Shown here in pieces: positions 11,041 to 22,399 of a stretch of 64,000 nucleotides of DNA. Numbering within the stretch: position 1 is the first letter of the stretch; each line of letters opens with the position of its first letter. The position numbers were made by a program, and so were the translations under genes. The DNA comes from Sciurus carolinensis (Eukaryota; Chordata; Mammalia; Rodentia; Sciuridae): the NCBI RefSeq assembly GCF_902686445.1, contig NC_062220.1, positions 114,500,643 through 114,564,642 on the forward strand. Reading direction: 5' to 3'. Below the pieces are notes generated by a model. That model was not told the DNA's origin, did not search any database, and was given only the letters and a program-made list of their open reading frames with translations.

Positions 11041-11156
11041 TTTTTTTTTTTTTTTTGCTAAGTAAATCTTTTTTTAATTATTATTATTTGTTATTAAGTC
11101 ATAATTAATCATCAGAAGTAGCAGCAGCTCTATAATGTTGTATGTGGTTATATTTC
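11041..11156 (-). mobile_element. Possible 3' transduction or second tail of L1
   Basis: The L1 tail proper is the T-run at about 11156-11166. A further 116 bases of non-L1 sequence separate it from a run of about 17 T at 11041-11057, which would be the final poly(A) read on the minus strand. The arrangement suits a transduction. No duplication pairing this end with the other boundary near 12083 was found, so two independent events are possible. Confidence 0.35.
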
Positions 11157-12083
11157 TTTTTTTTTATTGTATACAAATGGGATACATGTTGTTTCTCTAT
11201 TTGTACATAGAGTCAAGGCATACCATTTGTGTAATCATACGTTACATAGGGCAATGATGTTTGATTATTTTTTCCCTCCCCCCCCACCCCTCCCACCCCT
11301 CTTTTCCCTCTATACAGTCCTTCTTTCCTTCATTCTTACCACTCTCCTTATCCCTAACCCTAAACCTAACCCTAAACCTAATGCTAACCCCTCCCACCCC
11401 CCATTGTCCTCATCCGCTTATCAGCGAGATCATTCGTCCTTTAGTTTTTTGAGATTGGCTTATCTCACTTAGCATGATATTCTCCAATTTCATCCATTTG
11501 CCTGCAAATGCCATAATTTTATCATTCTTCATTGCAGAGTAATATTCCATTGTATATATATGCCACAGTTTCTTTATCCATTCATCAACTGAAGAAAATC
11601 TAGGTTGGTTCCACAATCTGGCTATGGTGATTTGAGCAGCAATGAACATTGATGTGGCTGTATCTCTGTAGTATGCTGATTTTAAGTCCTTTGGGTATAG
11701 GCCAAGGAGTGGGATAGCTGGGTCAAATGGTGTTTCCATTCCAAGCTTTCTGAGGAATCTCCATACTGCTTTCCAGAGTGGCTGCACTAATTTGCAACCC
11801 CATCAGCAATGTATGAGTGTTCCTTTTTCACCACATCCTCGCCAACACCTATTGTTGCTTGTATTCTTGATAATCGCCATTCTAATTGGGGTGAGATGAA
11901 ATCTTAGGGTAGTTTTGATTTGCATTTCCCTTATTACTAGAGATGTTGAACATTTTTTCATATATCTGTTGATTACTTGTACATCTTCTTCTGTGAAGTG
12001 TCTGTTCATTTCCTTAGTCCATTTGTTGATTGGATTATTTGTATTCTTCGTGTAGAGTTTTTGAGTTATTTATACATTCTGGA
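11157..12083 (-). mobile_element. Young 5'-truncated L1, antisense
   Basis: On the minus strand the element starts inside the 3' part of ORF2 and carries its C-terminus (frames 11803-12009 and 11410-11787, joined by the HCWW-type motif). The ORF2 stop is near 11410. The G-rich 3' UTR follows, with six telomere-like units at 11352-11387, then the tail. High similarity to the copies at 30160-30971 and 54342-55412 shows they are one recent subfamily. Confidence 0.9.
11352..11387 (-). repeat. Telomere-like hexamers in L1 3' UTR
   Basis: Six hexamer units read on the plus strand: CCCTAA, CCCTAA, ACCTAA, CCCTAA, ACCTAA, TGCTAA. On the L1 sense strand these are TTAGGG-type repeats beside a G-rich tract. 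Counterparts at 30356-30373 and 54521-54550 have three and five units. Confidence 0.9.
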
Positions 12084-12144
12084 GGAAATGAAAAATTCTA
12101 AAAACAAAAAACTAAAATCAATGATAGTTATATAAACAATTTGA

Positions 12145-12281
12145 AAGCCAGTCTCAGCAGCTTAGTGAGGCCCTAAGCAACTCAGTGAGACCCTGTCTCT
12201 AAATAAAATACAAAAAAGGACTGCAGATGTGGCTCAGTGGTTAAGCACCCTTGGACTTAATCCCCAGTACCAAAAAAAAAA
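12145..12281 (+). mobile_element. 5'-truncated B1-dID dimeric SINE
   Basis: The 3' part of a 7SL-derived B1 unit (CAGTGAGACCCTGTCTCTAA) is followed by a tRNA/ID-like right monomer (ATGTGGCTCAGTGGTTAAGC, then CCCCAGTACC) and an A tail. The order B1 then ID is that of the dimeric B1-dID SINEs known from squirrels and related rodents. Confidence 0.85.
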
Positions 12282-13360
12282 GTACAGTCCTCAAGAAAGA
12301 AGTATGTTTTTAGATGAAATTGCCCATGACTAGAAGAAAAATATTTCCCAATATATATTTCTAATTTTTATAAATGACATATTTTTAGGACTTAAAAATA
12401 TTTTAGGTGTCTAGTCATACCAAATAAAAGTATAAATCAGCTCTTGATTACTAGAGTAATCAAGACAACAGGGTTTTTTTTTTTTTTTTCCTTCATTTTT
12501 AGTAGTTTTACAATGTCAGATATGTAAAAGCCTTTAGATTTTTCGTAGTTTTCTTGTCTGATTCCACTCAAGGAAGCTGTAGCTAACATAGAAAGGTTAA
12601 GAAAAAGATTAGGAGAAGAATGAACAGGTTTCAACTGGATTTTTATCCTTAAAAAATTTAGAATTTCTCTTTTGTCAAATGAGATTTAAGTAGGACTCCT
12701 AGAAAAGAATATTTTAATAGATTAAATGAGACATGTGATGACATTTTTCAAGTATATGTTTAGTAGAAACTTTATGTATAAAGATCTGGCTTTCATGATA
12801 AACTTATACTTGATTTGAGTTTCTCTCTCAACCAGCCAATCATATGAGAGAATTCAAATTTACTGAAATGCTAACTGACATTTTTTCACTAAAGATTCCT
12901 GTTTTTTTCCTTCATGAAAAATATGAACATTCATGCACATGTATACATACGTAGAATTTTAACCTTATTGCTTTTAAAAGTTACTTTATCATGAAACATA
13001 ATGCATCAAACAGAGTACTCAAAACTAATATGCACAGTTTAAAGAATAGTGAAAACATCCATATACCCACACAAGCTAAGAAGTAGAAATTTACCACTAG
13101 AAGCCACCAGGTATCCCTTCACTAATACACTTCATGTGTCTCCAAAGGTAAATACATCTTGAATTTTAAAAAATCCTTCCTTGGTCTTTGTAGTTTAATC
13201 ATTTACCAATATTTGAGCCCTTTTAAAATTTTATATAAAAGTAATCATATTTCAATTATTTTTCTATAATTTTAGTCATTTGCTTGATATCAAAACTGAG
13301 ATTCAAACATTGTGTGTAGTGGTTGTTGTTTCATTTCTACTGTTGTATTCTACTCTTTTG

Positions 13361-13489
13361 TTTCATTTTTGAAATGGGATCTTATTCTGTTGCCCAAACT
13401 GATCTCAAACTCCTGGCTTAAGTAATCCTCTTGCCTCAGTTTCCTAAGTGCTGGGACTACAGGTGTGTGCCACCATGCCCAGCTAATAT
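13361..13489 (-). mobile_element. B1 (7SL-derived) SINE, antisense
   Basis: The plus strand shows the reversed Alu/B1 pattern: TCTCAAACTCCTGGCTTAAG, TGCCTCAGTTTCCTAAGTG, then GGGACTACAGGTGTGTGCCA and CCCAGCTAA. No ID half is obvious. Confidence 0.85.
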
Positions 13490-13849
13490 CCTACTCTTGT
13501 TAAAGTTATTTCTTTTTAATGTTAGAAACATTCATACACATCTCCTGGTATACTTGTGAAAGAATGTCTCTAGGGAATATACCAGAGAGTTCTAGTCTTG
13601 CATATTTTTAACTTCATTAGGTAACACAAAACTGTTTTCCAAAGTGGTTGTAAAAGAGAGTGTCCTATATTCTTGCCAACACTTGACATTGTTGGAGTTT
13701 TTGTTTTCTGCCAATCTGCTAGATGGGGATAGTAATAGAACCTCATGATTTTAATTTCAATTTCCCAGATTATCAGAGAGTTTGAGAACCTTTTCATTGG
13801 TCAGTCTGGTTTTCTTGTATAGGAAATAGCTATTCAAGTCTTTCACACA

Positions 13850-14059
13850 TTTTTATTTCTTTTGTTTTTGTTTTTGTTTTGTTTTGTGTACCAGGGGTCG
13901 AAACCAAAGTACACTCCTAATTCTTTTTTATTTTTTATTTTGAGAGAGGGTCTCACTAAGTTGCTTAGGTCCTTGCTAATTCTGAGTTTGAAGTTGTGAT
14001 CTTCTTGCTTAAGTCTCCTGAGCTGCTGTGATTACAGGCATGCACCACTATGCCTGGTT
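13850..14059 (-). mobile_element. B1-dID SINE, antisense
   Basis: A reversed poly(A)-like T/G tract is followed by a decayed ID half. The B1 half then has TTTTGAGAGAGGGTCTCACT and TGATTACAGGCATGCACCAC. It is moderately diverged. Confidence 0.8.
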
Positions 14060-14385
14060 CATACATTTTTCTATTAAGTTCTTTATTTTTTCCTCATTGA
14101 CTTAAAAGGTATTCTAAATATTTTTTACTTATTTGTGTTGTAATATTTTTTCCAGGTTTGTGACTTATCTTTTAACTTTCTTTAAGGGGTCTTTTGATAA
14201 ATAGATGTTCTTAATTTTAATGTAGGTTATTCTTTTTCTTTAATATGTGCTTATAGATACCTCAAGAAATCCTTTTCTACCTGAAGTCATTAATAATAAT
14301 CTCCTGCATTTTATCCTGAAAGTTTTAAAGTTTTTCTTTTCACATTTGGATTTTTAATTTTTTTCCATTCTTTCTTTTTTCATTC

Positions 14386-14463
14386 CCCCTAGGACTGGCA
14401 ATTGAATTCAAAGCCTTGTGCATACTAGGCAACTGCCCTACCACTAAGCCACACCCCCAGCCC
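14386..14463 (-). mobile_element. Old ID-like tRNA SINE, antisense
   Basis: On the minus strand it begins GGGCTGGGGGTGTGGCTTAG (A-box region), followed by a degraded B box. No clear tail or duplication remains. Confidence 0.75.
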
Positions 14464-14475
14464 ACATTTGAGTGT

Positions 14476-14686
14476 TTGTCTGCTTCTTTTGCAGTACTGG
14501 AGTTGGAGCCCAGGGGCACTCTACCAGTGAGAAGCATTCTCAGCAAACGCCCCCCCCCCCAACTTTTTTTTTTTTTCCTCCCCTGAAGCAGGTTCTCAGG
14601 CTGGCTTCAAACTTACTATCCTCCTGCCTCAGCCTTCTGAGTAGCTGGGATTACAGACATTGCCCACTGTGCCCACTTCACATTTA
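14476..14686 (-). mobile_element. B1-dID SINE, antisense
   Basis: The ID half (GGAGTTGGAGCCCAGGGGCA) is followed by C-rich and T-rich linkers. The B1 half then has CAGGCTGGCTTCAAACTTAC and GTAGCTGGGATTACAGACAT. Confidence 0.8.
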
Positions 14687-14729
14687 GATCTTTAAAAGTT
14701 GTTTTCATTTGTGGTCTGAGGTAGACTAG

Positions 14730-16150
14730 ATCCTTTGAACATTTTTAAATTTAAGCATAATCTATATATATGAAAATGTATATGTCATAATAATATAGCT
14801 CAATAAACATTCATAAACAACACTGGGGCTGGTAGGAGGGTAAGAGAAGTAAGATGCTTAGGGAAACACATTTTTTCGCTAATTTCCGAAAAAAAATTTA
14901 TTGGTACATTATAATTGTACATAACAGTGGAATTTGTTGTCACATATTCATAACATGCAAAGAACAAAATTTGGTCATTTTCATTCCCTAGTGTTCCCAT
15001 TCCTTCCCCTTCTCCCTCTCCCTGATCTCCTTTCTCTGCTCTGCTGGTCTAAGGGAGCACATTTTAAGTATACTCTCAGTGCCAAGAGTGAACATCTCCT
15101 TAAATTGTGCTCTCTGGATATATTGCTTGCCTCACCTTGTCCCAGCCCTATAGAAAATAAACATGTGAAATAAACAATCAGATCAAGACACAGAATACTA
15201 CCAGTCCCCCAGAAACTTCTTACTTTTCAGTCACTGTTCATTCAACAAGGGTATTTCTGTCCTTACTTCCATTAGCATTGATTAGATTCTCCTGTTTATT
15301 TTATAGATGTAGAATCATATAGTATGAGCTATCATTTTAGTTGACATAACAATGTAAGATTTATCCATATTTTTACATGTTGTTTTAGACCATTCTCACA
15401 ATTTGTTAATATACATTTGAGTGATTTTCAATTTTTGGCCATTATAAATAGTACTGCTCTGAACATCTGGAACAGGTGTTTTACTGAAATATGTAGTAGG
15501 AATAGAATTTATAGGAGTAGAATTGCTGGGTCAAAGGCTGTGTGTACATTTAGTCTTTAGAGACACCCCCAAAAAATTTCCAAAGTGGTTTTGCCAATTT
15601 ATATTTCCATCAATATATGAAAGTCATGGTGCTTCATATCCTCACCAACCCTTGGCATTTTCCACCTTTTTACTTGTAGACATACTGGAGGGTATGCAAT
15701 GGTATGTCATCATGGTTTTAATTTACGTTTCCTTGATGATTGATGAAGATGAGCACCTTTTCATATGTTTATTGGCCATGTCTTCTTTCGTGAAGTTATC
15801 TTTATATTGTTTGCCATTTTTTTCTATTTATCTTTCTTTGTTATTGATTTCTAGAAATTCTGCAGATAAATCCTTTGTCAGATAATATATGCTGAGTATC
15901 TTCTTTAACTTTATAAATTGCCTCTTACTCTTTTTTCTATTTTTTACTGCTGCATTACAGTTGTACATAATGATGAGATTCATTGTTACACATTTGTACA
16001 TGCACACAATATAATACTATCTTTTACTCCCTTAATGAGGTATTTATGAACAGAAGTTCTTAATTTTAATATAATCCAATTTATCAATTACTACATTCAG
16101 CAATTTAGAGTACTGCTTAAGAAATTTTTGTTTGCTCCAAAGTTTATAGA
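14730..16150 (-). mobile_element. Old L1M 3' end, antisense, with small L1 inserts
   Basis: Antisense L1M 3' UTR (ATCAGATCAAGACACAGAAT near 15180) continues into the ORF2 C-terminus (AGAATTGCTGGGTCAAAGGC near 15519, TCCTCACCAACCCTTGGCAT near 15639) and on to about 16150. Short younger L1 3' UTR pieces lie at about 14889-15060 and 15948-16035. Confidence 0.75.
14889..15060 (-). mobile_element. Short L1 3' UTR fragment, antisense
   Basis: A reversed tail is followed by ACATAACAGTGGAATTTGTT and a C/T-rich tract (TTCCCCTTCTCCCTCTCCCT), the antisense of an L1 G-rich 3' UTR tract. It sits inside the older L1M. Confidence 0.7.
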
Positions 16151-16236
16151 GATATTCTGTGTTTTTCTCCAAAAGCGGGGGAATACCTATAGAAACAAAA
16201 GTAGTGTTGTTGTTTTTTAATTATAAGACAAACTTC

Positions 16237-16320
16237 TGCTGTGGGTGTAGCTCAGTAGTAGAGCACCTGCCTACCATTTGTGACCCTGGGTTCAAATCCC
16301 TTAAAGGGGAGGAGCAGGAA
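16237..16320 (+). mobile_element. Old ID-like tRNA SINE
   Basis: GGGTGTAGCTCAGTAGTAGA (A box) and GGGTTCAAATCCC (B box) are recognisable. The downstream part is decayed. Confidence 0.8.
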
Positions 16321-16339
16321 AATCAACAACAAAAATCCA

Positions 16340-16412
16340 ATGAATAACTTCATACCAAAAAATATGAATACCTGGATTTCTCTCCCCCACCTTCATATAT
16401 GAAGTTATTCAT
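16340..16412. repeat. Perfect 14-bp inverted repeat, 45-bp loop
   Basis: ATGAATAACTTCAT at 16340-16353 is the exact reverse complement of ATGAAGTTATTCAT at 16399-16412. The right arm is followed by further ATGAAT/CATATA words. It lies just after the SINE at 16237-16320. Confidence 0.7.
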
Positions 16413-17810
16413 ATATCTCATGAATATGAAGATCTCATGATTTTAAAAATCTTTTCTGTTCCTGTGGTTATTGCTATTTTTATATCTGGTGCTATTTATT
16501 TGCACCCCATTTGTTTTTCTTGATTATATTTGCCAAAACTCAATGTTTTTCTTAGACTTTTCAAGAAGTCATCTGTTGATTGTACTCATCATTTCTATTG
16601 TTTTTGTTTGTTATCGATTTCATTCATGTTTTCTTTTATCTTTGTCTCCTTCTTTTTCTCTGGCTTGGTTCTGTCTCCCAGATTTCATATTGATCTCTCC
16701 ATGAGTACATAGACATGTATATCCTATGTACCTCACATTCAGCTTCAAATGGAATTGCACCTTCTGCCCAAATATGTTTTTTCTCCTCTCACATTCCCTA
16801 ACTTGCAATAGCACTATTGCTTTTCCAGACAATCTAACCAGGAAAATGTTCAACCCCTATTTTCTCCTTACTTTCCACATTCTTTTAGCTACCATTTCTG
16901 TCTCTTCTGCCTTTGAAATATTTCTAAATTCCAACCCATTGACATTGTGCAGATTTAGGCTGTCATTATTGGTTTTTTAATTACTTTTTTATTTGTTCTA
17001 AATAGTTATACATGACAATAAATTGCATTTATACATTTTACTAGATCATGCATAAAAGGAGTATAATCGCTCATTTTTCTGATTATACATATTGTAGGAT
17101 CTTATCAGTCATGTAGTCATATATGTACATGAGGTAATAATGTCTGTTTCACTCTACTATCATTCCTTCTCCCGTACCCCTTCCCCTCCCATCACTCCCC
17201 TCTACCTAATATAAAGTAATTCTATTCTTCCCTATCCCCTCCCACTTATTGTGAATTAGCATCTGCATATCAGAGAAAACATTTGGCCTTTGGTTTTTTG
17301 GACTTGGCATATTTCACTTACCATGATATTTTTTAACACCATCCATTTACCTGCAAATGCCAGAATTTCATTCTTCTTTAAAGCTGAGTACTATTCCATA
17401 TATATATACAATGGAATATTATATATATATAATCACATTTTCTTTATCCATTTGTCTCTTTTGAAGGGCATCTAGGTTGGTTCCATACTTTAGCTATGAT
17501 GAATTGAACTGCTATAAATGTTGATGTGACTGTGTCACTGTAGTATGTTGATTTTAAGTCTTTTGGGTATAAGCCAAGGAGTGGGATAACTGGGTCAGAT
17601 AGTGGTTCCATTCCAAGTTTTCTAAGGAATTTCCAAACTGCTTTCCATAATGGTTGCACCAATTTGCATTCACACCAGCAATGTATGAGTGTATCTTTTT
17701 CCCCACATCCTCACCAACAATTATTGTTGCTTGTATTCTTGATAATTGCCATTCTGCTTAGAGTAAGATGAAATCTTAGAGTAGGTTTGATTTGCATTTC
17801 TCTAATTGCT

Positions 17811-17939
17811 AGAGAAGTTGAACATTGGGCTGGGGAGATAGCTCAGCTGGTAGAGTGCTTGCCTTGTAAGCACAAGGCCCTGAGTTCAATCCCCAGTACC
17901 ACAAAAAAAAATAAAATAAAAAAAGAGAAGTTGAACATT
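17811..17939 (+). mobile_element. Young ID SINE nested in L1, 16-bp TSD
   Basis: The ID body runs from 17827 (GGGCTGGGGAGATAGCTCAG) to the A-rich tail at about 17923. AGAGAAGTTGAACATT flanks it exactly at 17811-17826 and 17924-17939. It is inserted in the 3' part of L1 ORF2. Confidence 0.96.
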
Positions 17940-20300
17940 TTTTCTTATATTTGTTGATTGATTATGTATCTTCTGTGAAGTGTCTGTTCAGTTTCTTAGC
18001 CCATTTATTGATTGGGTTATTTGTTTTTTTTGGTGTTGTTTTTTTGAGTTCTTTTTATATCCTAGAGATTAATGCATGTGGTAAAGATTTTCTCCCAATC
18101 TATAGGCTCTCTCTTTACATTATTTATTGTTTCTTTTGCTGAAAAGAAACTTTTTAGTTTGAGTCCATCCCATTTATTGATTCTTGATTTAACTTCTTGC
18201 GCTTCAGGGGTCTTGTTAAGGAAGTCAGGACGTAGGCCGACATGGTGTGGATTTGGGCCTACTTTTTCTTCTAGGAGTCTCAGGGTCTGTGTTCTAGGGC
18301 CTAAGTCTTTGATCCACTGTGAGTTGAGTTTTATGCAGGGTGAGAGATAAGGTTTTAATTTCATTTTGTTACATGTGGACTTTCCATTTTTCCCAGCATC
18401 ATTTGTTGAATATGCTATCTTTCCTCCAGTGAATGTTTTTGGCACATTTGTCTAGTATGAGATACCTGTGTTTATGTAGGTTTGTCTCTGTATCTTATAT
18501 TCTGTACCATTGGTCTACATGTCTGTTTTGGTGCTTATACAATGCTGTTTTTATTACTGTAGCTCTGTAGTATAATTTGAGGTCTGGTATTGTGATGCCT
18601 CCTGCTTCACTTTTCTTGCTAAGGATTGCTTTGGCTTTTCTGGATCTCTTATTTTTCCAAATGAATTTCTTGATTGCTTTTTCTAGTTCTGTGAAAAATG
18701 TCATTGGGATTTTAATAGGAATTGCATTAAATTTGTATGACGCTTTTTGGTAGTATGGCCATTTTAACAACCTTAATTCTGCCTATCCAGGAGCATGGGA
18801 GGTCTTTGCATCTTCTAAGGTCTTCTTCAGTTTCTTTTTTTAGTGGTCTGTAGTTTTCATGGTAGAGGTCTTTCACCTCTTTTGTTAGATTGATTCCCAA
18901 GTTTGGGGTTTTTTGTTGCAGCAGTTGTAAATGGGGTAGTGTTCTTTATTTCTCTTTCAGTGGATTCATTACTGATATATAGGAATGAGTTTGATTTATG
19001 GGTATTGATTTTATATCCTGCCACTTTGCTGAATTCATTTACTAGTTCTAGAAGTTTTTTGGTGGAGTTTTTTGGATCCTCTAAATGTAGAATCATATCA
19101 TCAGCAAATAGTGATAGTTTGAATTATTCTTTACCTATTTGTATCCCTTTAATTTCTTTGATCTAATTGCTCTGGCTAGAGTTTCAAAGACAATATTGAA
19201 TAAAAGTGGTGAAAGAGGGTATCCTTGTCTTGTTCTAGTTTTTAGGGGGAATGCTTTCAATTTTACTCCGTTTAGAATTATTATTGGCCTTGGGTTTAGC
19301 ATGTATGGCTTTTACAATGTTGAGGTATGTTCCTACTATCCCTAGTTTTTCTGGTGTTTTGAACATGAAGGGGTGCTGTATTTTGTCAAGTGCTTTTTCC
19401 ATATCTATTGAGATGACCATATGATTGTTGTTTTTAAGTCCATTGATATGATGAATTATGTTTATTGATTTCCGTAAGTTGAACCAACGCTGCATCCCTG
19501 GGATAAATCCCACTTGATCGTGGTAAACTATCTCTTTAATATGTTTTTGTATGCAATTTGCCAGAATTTTACTGAGAATTTTTACATCTGTGTTCATCAG
19601 GGATATTGGTCTAAAGTTTTCTTTCCTTGATGTGTCTTTGTCTGGTTTGGTATCAGTGTCATATTAGCCTCATAGAATGAGTTTGGAAGGGTTCCCTCCT
19701 TTTCTATTTCATGGAATAATTTGAGGAGTATTAGTGTTAATTCTTCATTGAAGTTCTTTTAGAGCGTGGTCGAGAATCCATCTGGTCCTGGGTTTTTCTT
19801 CATTGGTAAACTTTTAATGGTGTTTTCTGTTTCTTTATTTGAGATTGTTCTGTTTAAATCATGTATGACCTCCTGATTCAGTTTAGGTAGGTCTATGTCT
19901 CTAGAAATTTAGCAATGTCTTCAATATTTTCTATTTTATTGGGGTAAATTTTCAAAATAGTTTCTAATTATCTCTAATTGTTTCAGTTGTGACCATTGTG
20001 ATATTTCCTTTTTCTTCACATATTTTAATAATTTGGGGTTTTTCTCTTTTTCTCTTCATTACTATGGCTAGGGGTTTATCAATTTTTTAAATTTTTTTCA
20101 AAGAACCAACTTTTTGTTTTGTTGATTTTTTTTTCAATTGTTTCTTTAGTTTCAGTTTTATTGATTTCAGCTCTGTTTTAATTATTTCCTGTCTTCTGTT
20201 TTTGGTGTTGATTTGTTCTTCTTTTCCTTAGGGCTTTGAAATGTAATGTTAAGTCATTTATTTGTTGACTTTTTATTCTTTTAATAAAGTGCAATGAACT

Positions 20301-20325
20301 TTCCTCTTAGTACTACTAAGAGGAA
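20301..20325. repeat. Perfect 11-bp hairpin with 3-nt loop in L1
   Basis: TTCCTCTTAGT (20301-20311) and ACTAAGAGGAA (20315-20325) are exact inverted copies. The L1 sequence then appears to resume after a repeated AAAGTACT. It looks like a local template-switch insertion. Confidence 0.75.
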
Positions 20326-21070
20326 AAGTACTATACTACTTCATAGTGTCCCAGAGATTTTGGTATGTTGTACCAGTATTCTCATTTACCTCTAAGTATT
20401 TTTTCATTTCATCCTTGATTTCTTCTACTGTTTGTCATTCAATAATGTATTATTTAGTCATATTCTATTTTATTATTGATTTCTAATTTTAGTCCTGTAT
20501 GATCTGATAAGAATGCAGGGTATTAGCTCCATTTTTTTGTATTTACTAAGAGTTGCTTTGTGTCATGAGATATGGTCTCTTTTGGAGAAGGATCCATGTG
20601 CTACCAAGAAAAAAGTGTATTCAATCATTGATGGATGAAATATTCTATATATGTCTGTTAAGTCTAAATTATTGATTGTATTATTTAGTTCTACACTTTA
20701 TTTAGTATCTGTTTAGAAGATCTGTCCAGTAGTGTGAAGGTGTATTAAAGTCACTCCGTATTATTGTGTTGTGGTCCGTTTGGTTCTTGAAATTGAGAAG
20801 GATTTACTTGACATACATAGATACTTCATTGTTTAGGACATAAATATTTACAATCATTATGTCTTGATAATTCCTTTCAGTAGAATGAAATTATCTCCTT
20901 TGTCCCTTCTGATTAACTTTGGCTTGATGTCCACTTTATCTGATATGAGGATGGAAAACTCTGCTTCTTTACACAATCCATATGAGTGATATGTTTTTTC
21001 CCATCGTTTCACCTTCAGTCTGTGGATGACTTTGCCTATGAGGTGAGTCTCTTGGAGACAGCATATTGTT

Positions 21071-21205
21071 AGGTCTTGTTTTTTTTGTTTTTTTTTTGTT
21101 TTTTGTTTTTTTTGGTGGTACTGGGGATCAAACTCAGGGCCTTGTGCTTTCGAGGCAAGCACTCTACCAGCTGAGCCATCTCCCCAGCCCCAGGTCTTGT
21201 TTTTT
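21071..21205 (-). mobile_element. ID SINE nested in L1, antisense, about 14-bp TSD
   Basis: Reversed poly(A) from about 21085 is followed by the antisense ID body ending TCTCCCCAGCCCC at 21191. AGGTCTTGTTTTTT occurs at 21071-21084 and 21192-21205. It interrupts the L1 endonuclease region and supplies the odd N-terminal part of the 20857-21219 frame. Confidence 0.92.
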
Positions 21206-21299
21206 AATTCAATCTGCAAATCTATGTCTTTGATGAATTTAGGTCACTAATATTCAAGGTTATTACTGAGATATGACTTGTATTTCCAGGTACTTTGGT

Positions 21300-22150
21300 T
21301 TATTTCTGGCTTTTAATTTGATTTATTTTCTTCTTTGACTATTCTTTTAGTATAGTTTCTCCCTTTGCTTGTTTTCACTATTTTTTTTTTCACTTCATCC
21401 TCATGGAATATTTTGTTGAGACTGTTCTATAGTGCAGGCTTTCTAATTGTGAATTCTTTTAACTTAGTTTATCATGGAAGGATTTTTATTTCCTCTTCAA
21501 ATCTTAAACAATTTTGCTGGATATAAAATTCTTGATTGGCATCCATTTAGAGGCTTTTAGAGGCTTGAAATATGTTGTTCCTTAACCTCCTAGCTTTAGG
21601 GTCTGGGTTGAGAAATTAGTTGAGATCCAAATTGGGTTTCCCCTATATGTAATTTGCTTTTTTACTCTCATGGCCTTTAAGATTTTATCCTTATTCTGTA
21701 TTTTAGTCATTTTCATTATAATGTGTCTCGGTATGGGTCTGCTGTAATTTTGTACATTTGGGATCCTGTAAAGCTTCCTGTATTTTATTTTTCATTTCAT
21801 TCTTTAGGTTTGGAAATTTTCTGATATTATGTCATTGAAAAGGTTGTGCATTCCTTTGGTTTGTATCTCTGCTCCTTCTTCTATCCCAATAACTCTTAAA
21901 TTTGGTCTTTTCATGTTATCCCATAATTCCTGGAAGTTCTGTTCAGGGATTCTTACCATCTTCTTTGCATGGTCAACTTTATTTTCAATATTAAATATTT
22001 TGTCTTCATTGTCTGAGGTTCTGTCTTCCAAATGGTCAAGTCTGTTGGTGATGCTTCCTATTGAATTTATAATTTTATTTATTGATTCCTTCATTTTGAG
22101 GATTTCTGCTTGTTTTTTTTTTTTTCACAGTCTCTAACTCTTAATGACAT
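21300..22150 (-). pseudogene. L1 ORF1 (RNA-binding protein) remnant
   Basis: The 96-residue frame at 21804-22094 shows the end of the coiled coil (INSIGSITNRLDHLEDRTSD) running into the RRM-domain start (MKRPNLRVIGIEEGAEIQTKG). ORF1 proteins form trimeric RNA chaperones in active L1. Here the downstream RRM/C-terminal part (about 21.3-21.8 kb) is out of frame. Confidence 0.85.
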
Positions 22151-22399
22151 GATCTTTCACTTTCTGTATTTTATCTTTGATTTCACTCTTTATATCCTTT
22201 ACTTCACAGATCAGATTAATTATGTACATTCTAAACTCCTTCTCAGACATTTCTTCTACTGTGTTGTTAGTGGCTTTTCTTATTGGGGCCTCATGGTTGT
22301 TTGTGGCATTTTGTTTCCTTGTTTTTTCCTGTTGCTTGTGTGTTTTCCCATCTAGTTATATGGATCTGAGGCAATACAGATTCTACCCTGTAGACCTAT

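Larger units (their letters stand above)
12950..14340 (-). mobile_element. Old L1M fragment, antisense, with SINE insertions
   Basis: Antisense L1M 3' UTR phrases near 13010-13150 lead into diverged ORF2 C-terminal sequence (13540-13800, for example CTAGATGGGGATAGTAATAG) and further ORF2 sequence to about 14340. Two SINEs interrupt it (13361-13489 and 13850-14059). No reading frame survives apart from short remnants. Confidence 0.65.
17270..21240 (-). pseudogene. L1 ORF2 remnant (endonuclease and RT)
   Basis: The endonuclease N-terminal region carries the metal-site motif CCLQETHL in the frame 20857-21219. RT sequence follows in 19235-19597 ([20 protein letters not shown]) with the catalytic FADD encoded at 19097-19108 and intact in sequence. 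Next are the [18 protein letters not shown] region at 18857-19096, the [20 protein letters not shown] region at 18495-18770 and the C-terminal [24 protein letters not shown] block at 17444-17662. Frames are separated by stops and frameshifts, and an ID interrupts the 5' part. Confidence 0.88.

Noticed and set aside
11352..11387. Telomeric repeats as evidence of an interstitial telomere or chromosome fusion
   Set aside because: The arrays sit at the same position of three L1 3' UTR copies, so they are part of the element.
11167..11472. Proline/serine-rich frame with PNPKPNPKPN repeats
   Set aside because: It is the antisense shadow of the L1 G-rich 3' UTR and its telomere-like hexamers.
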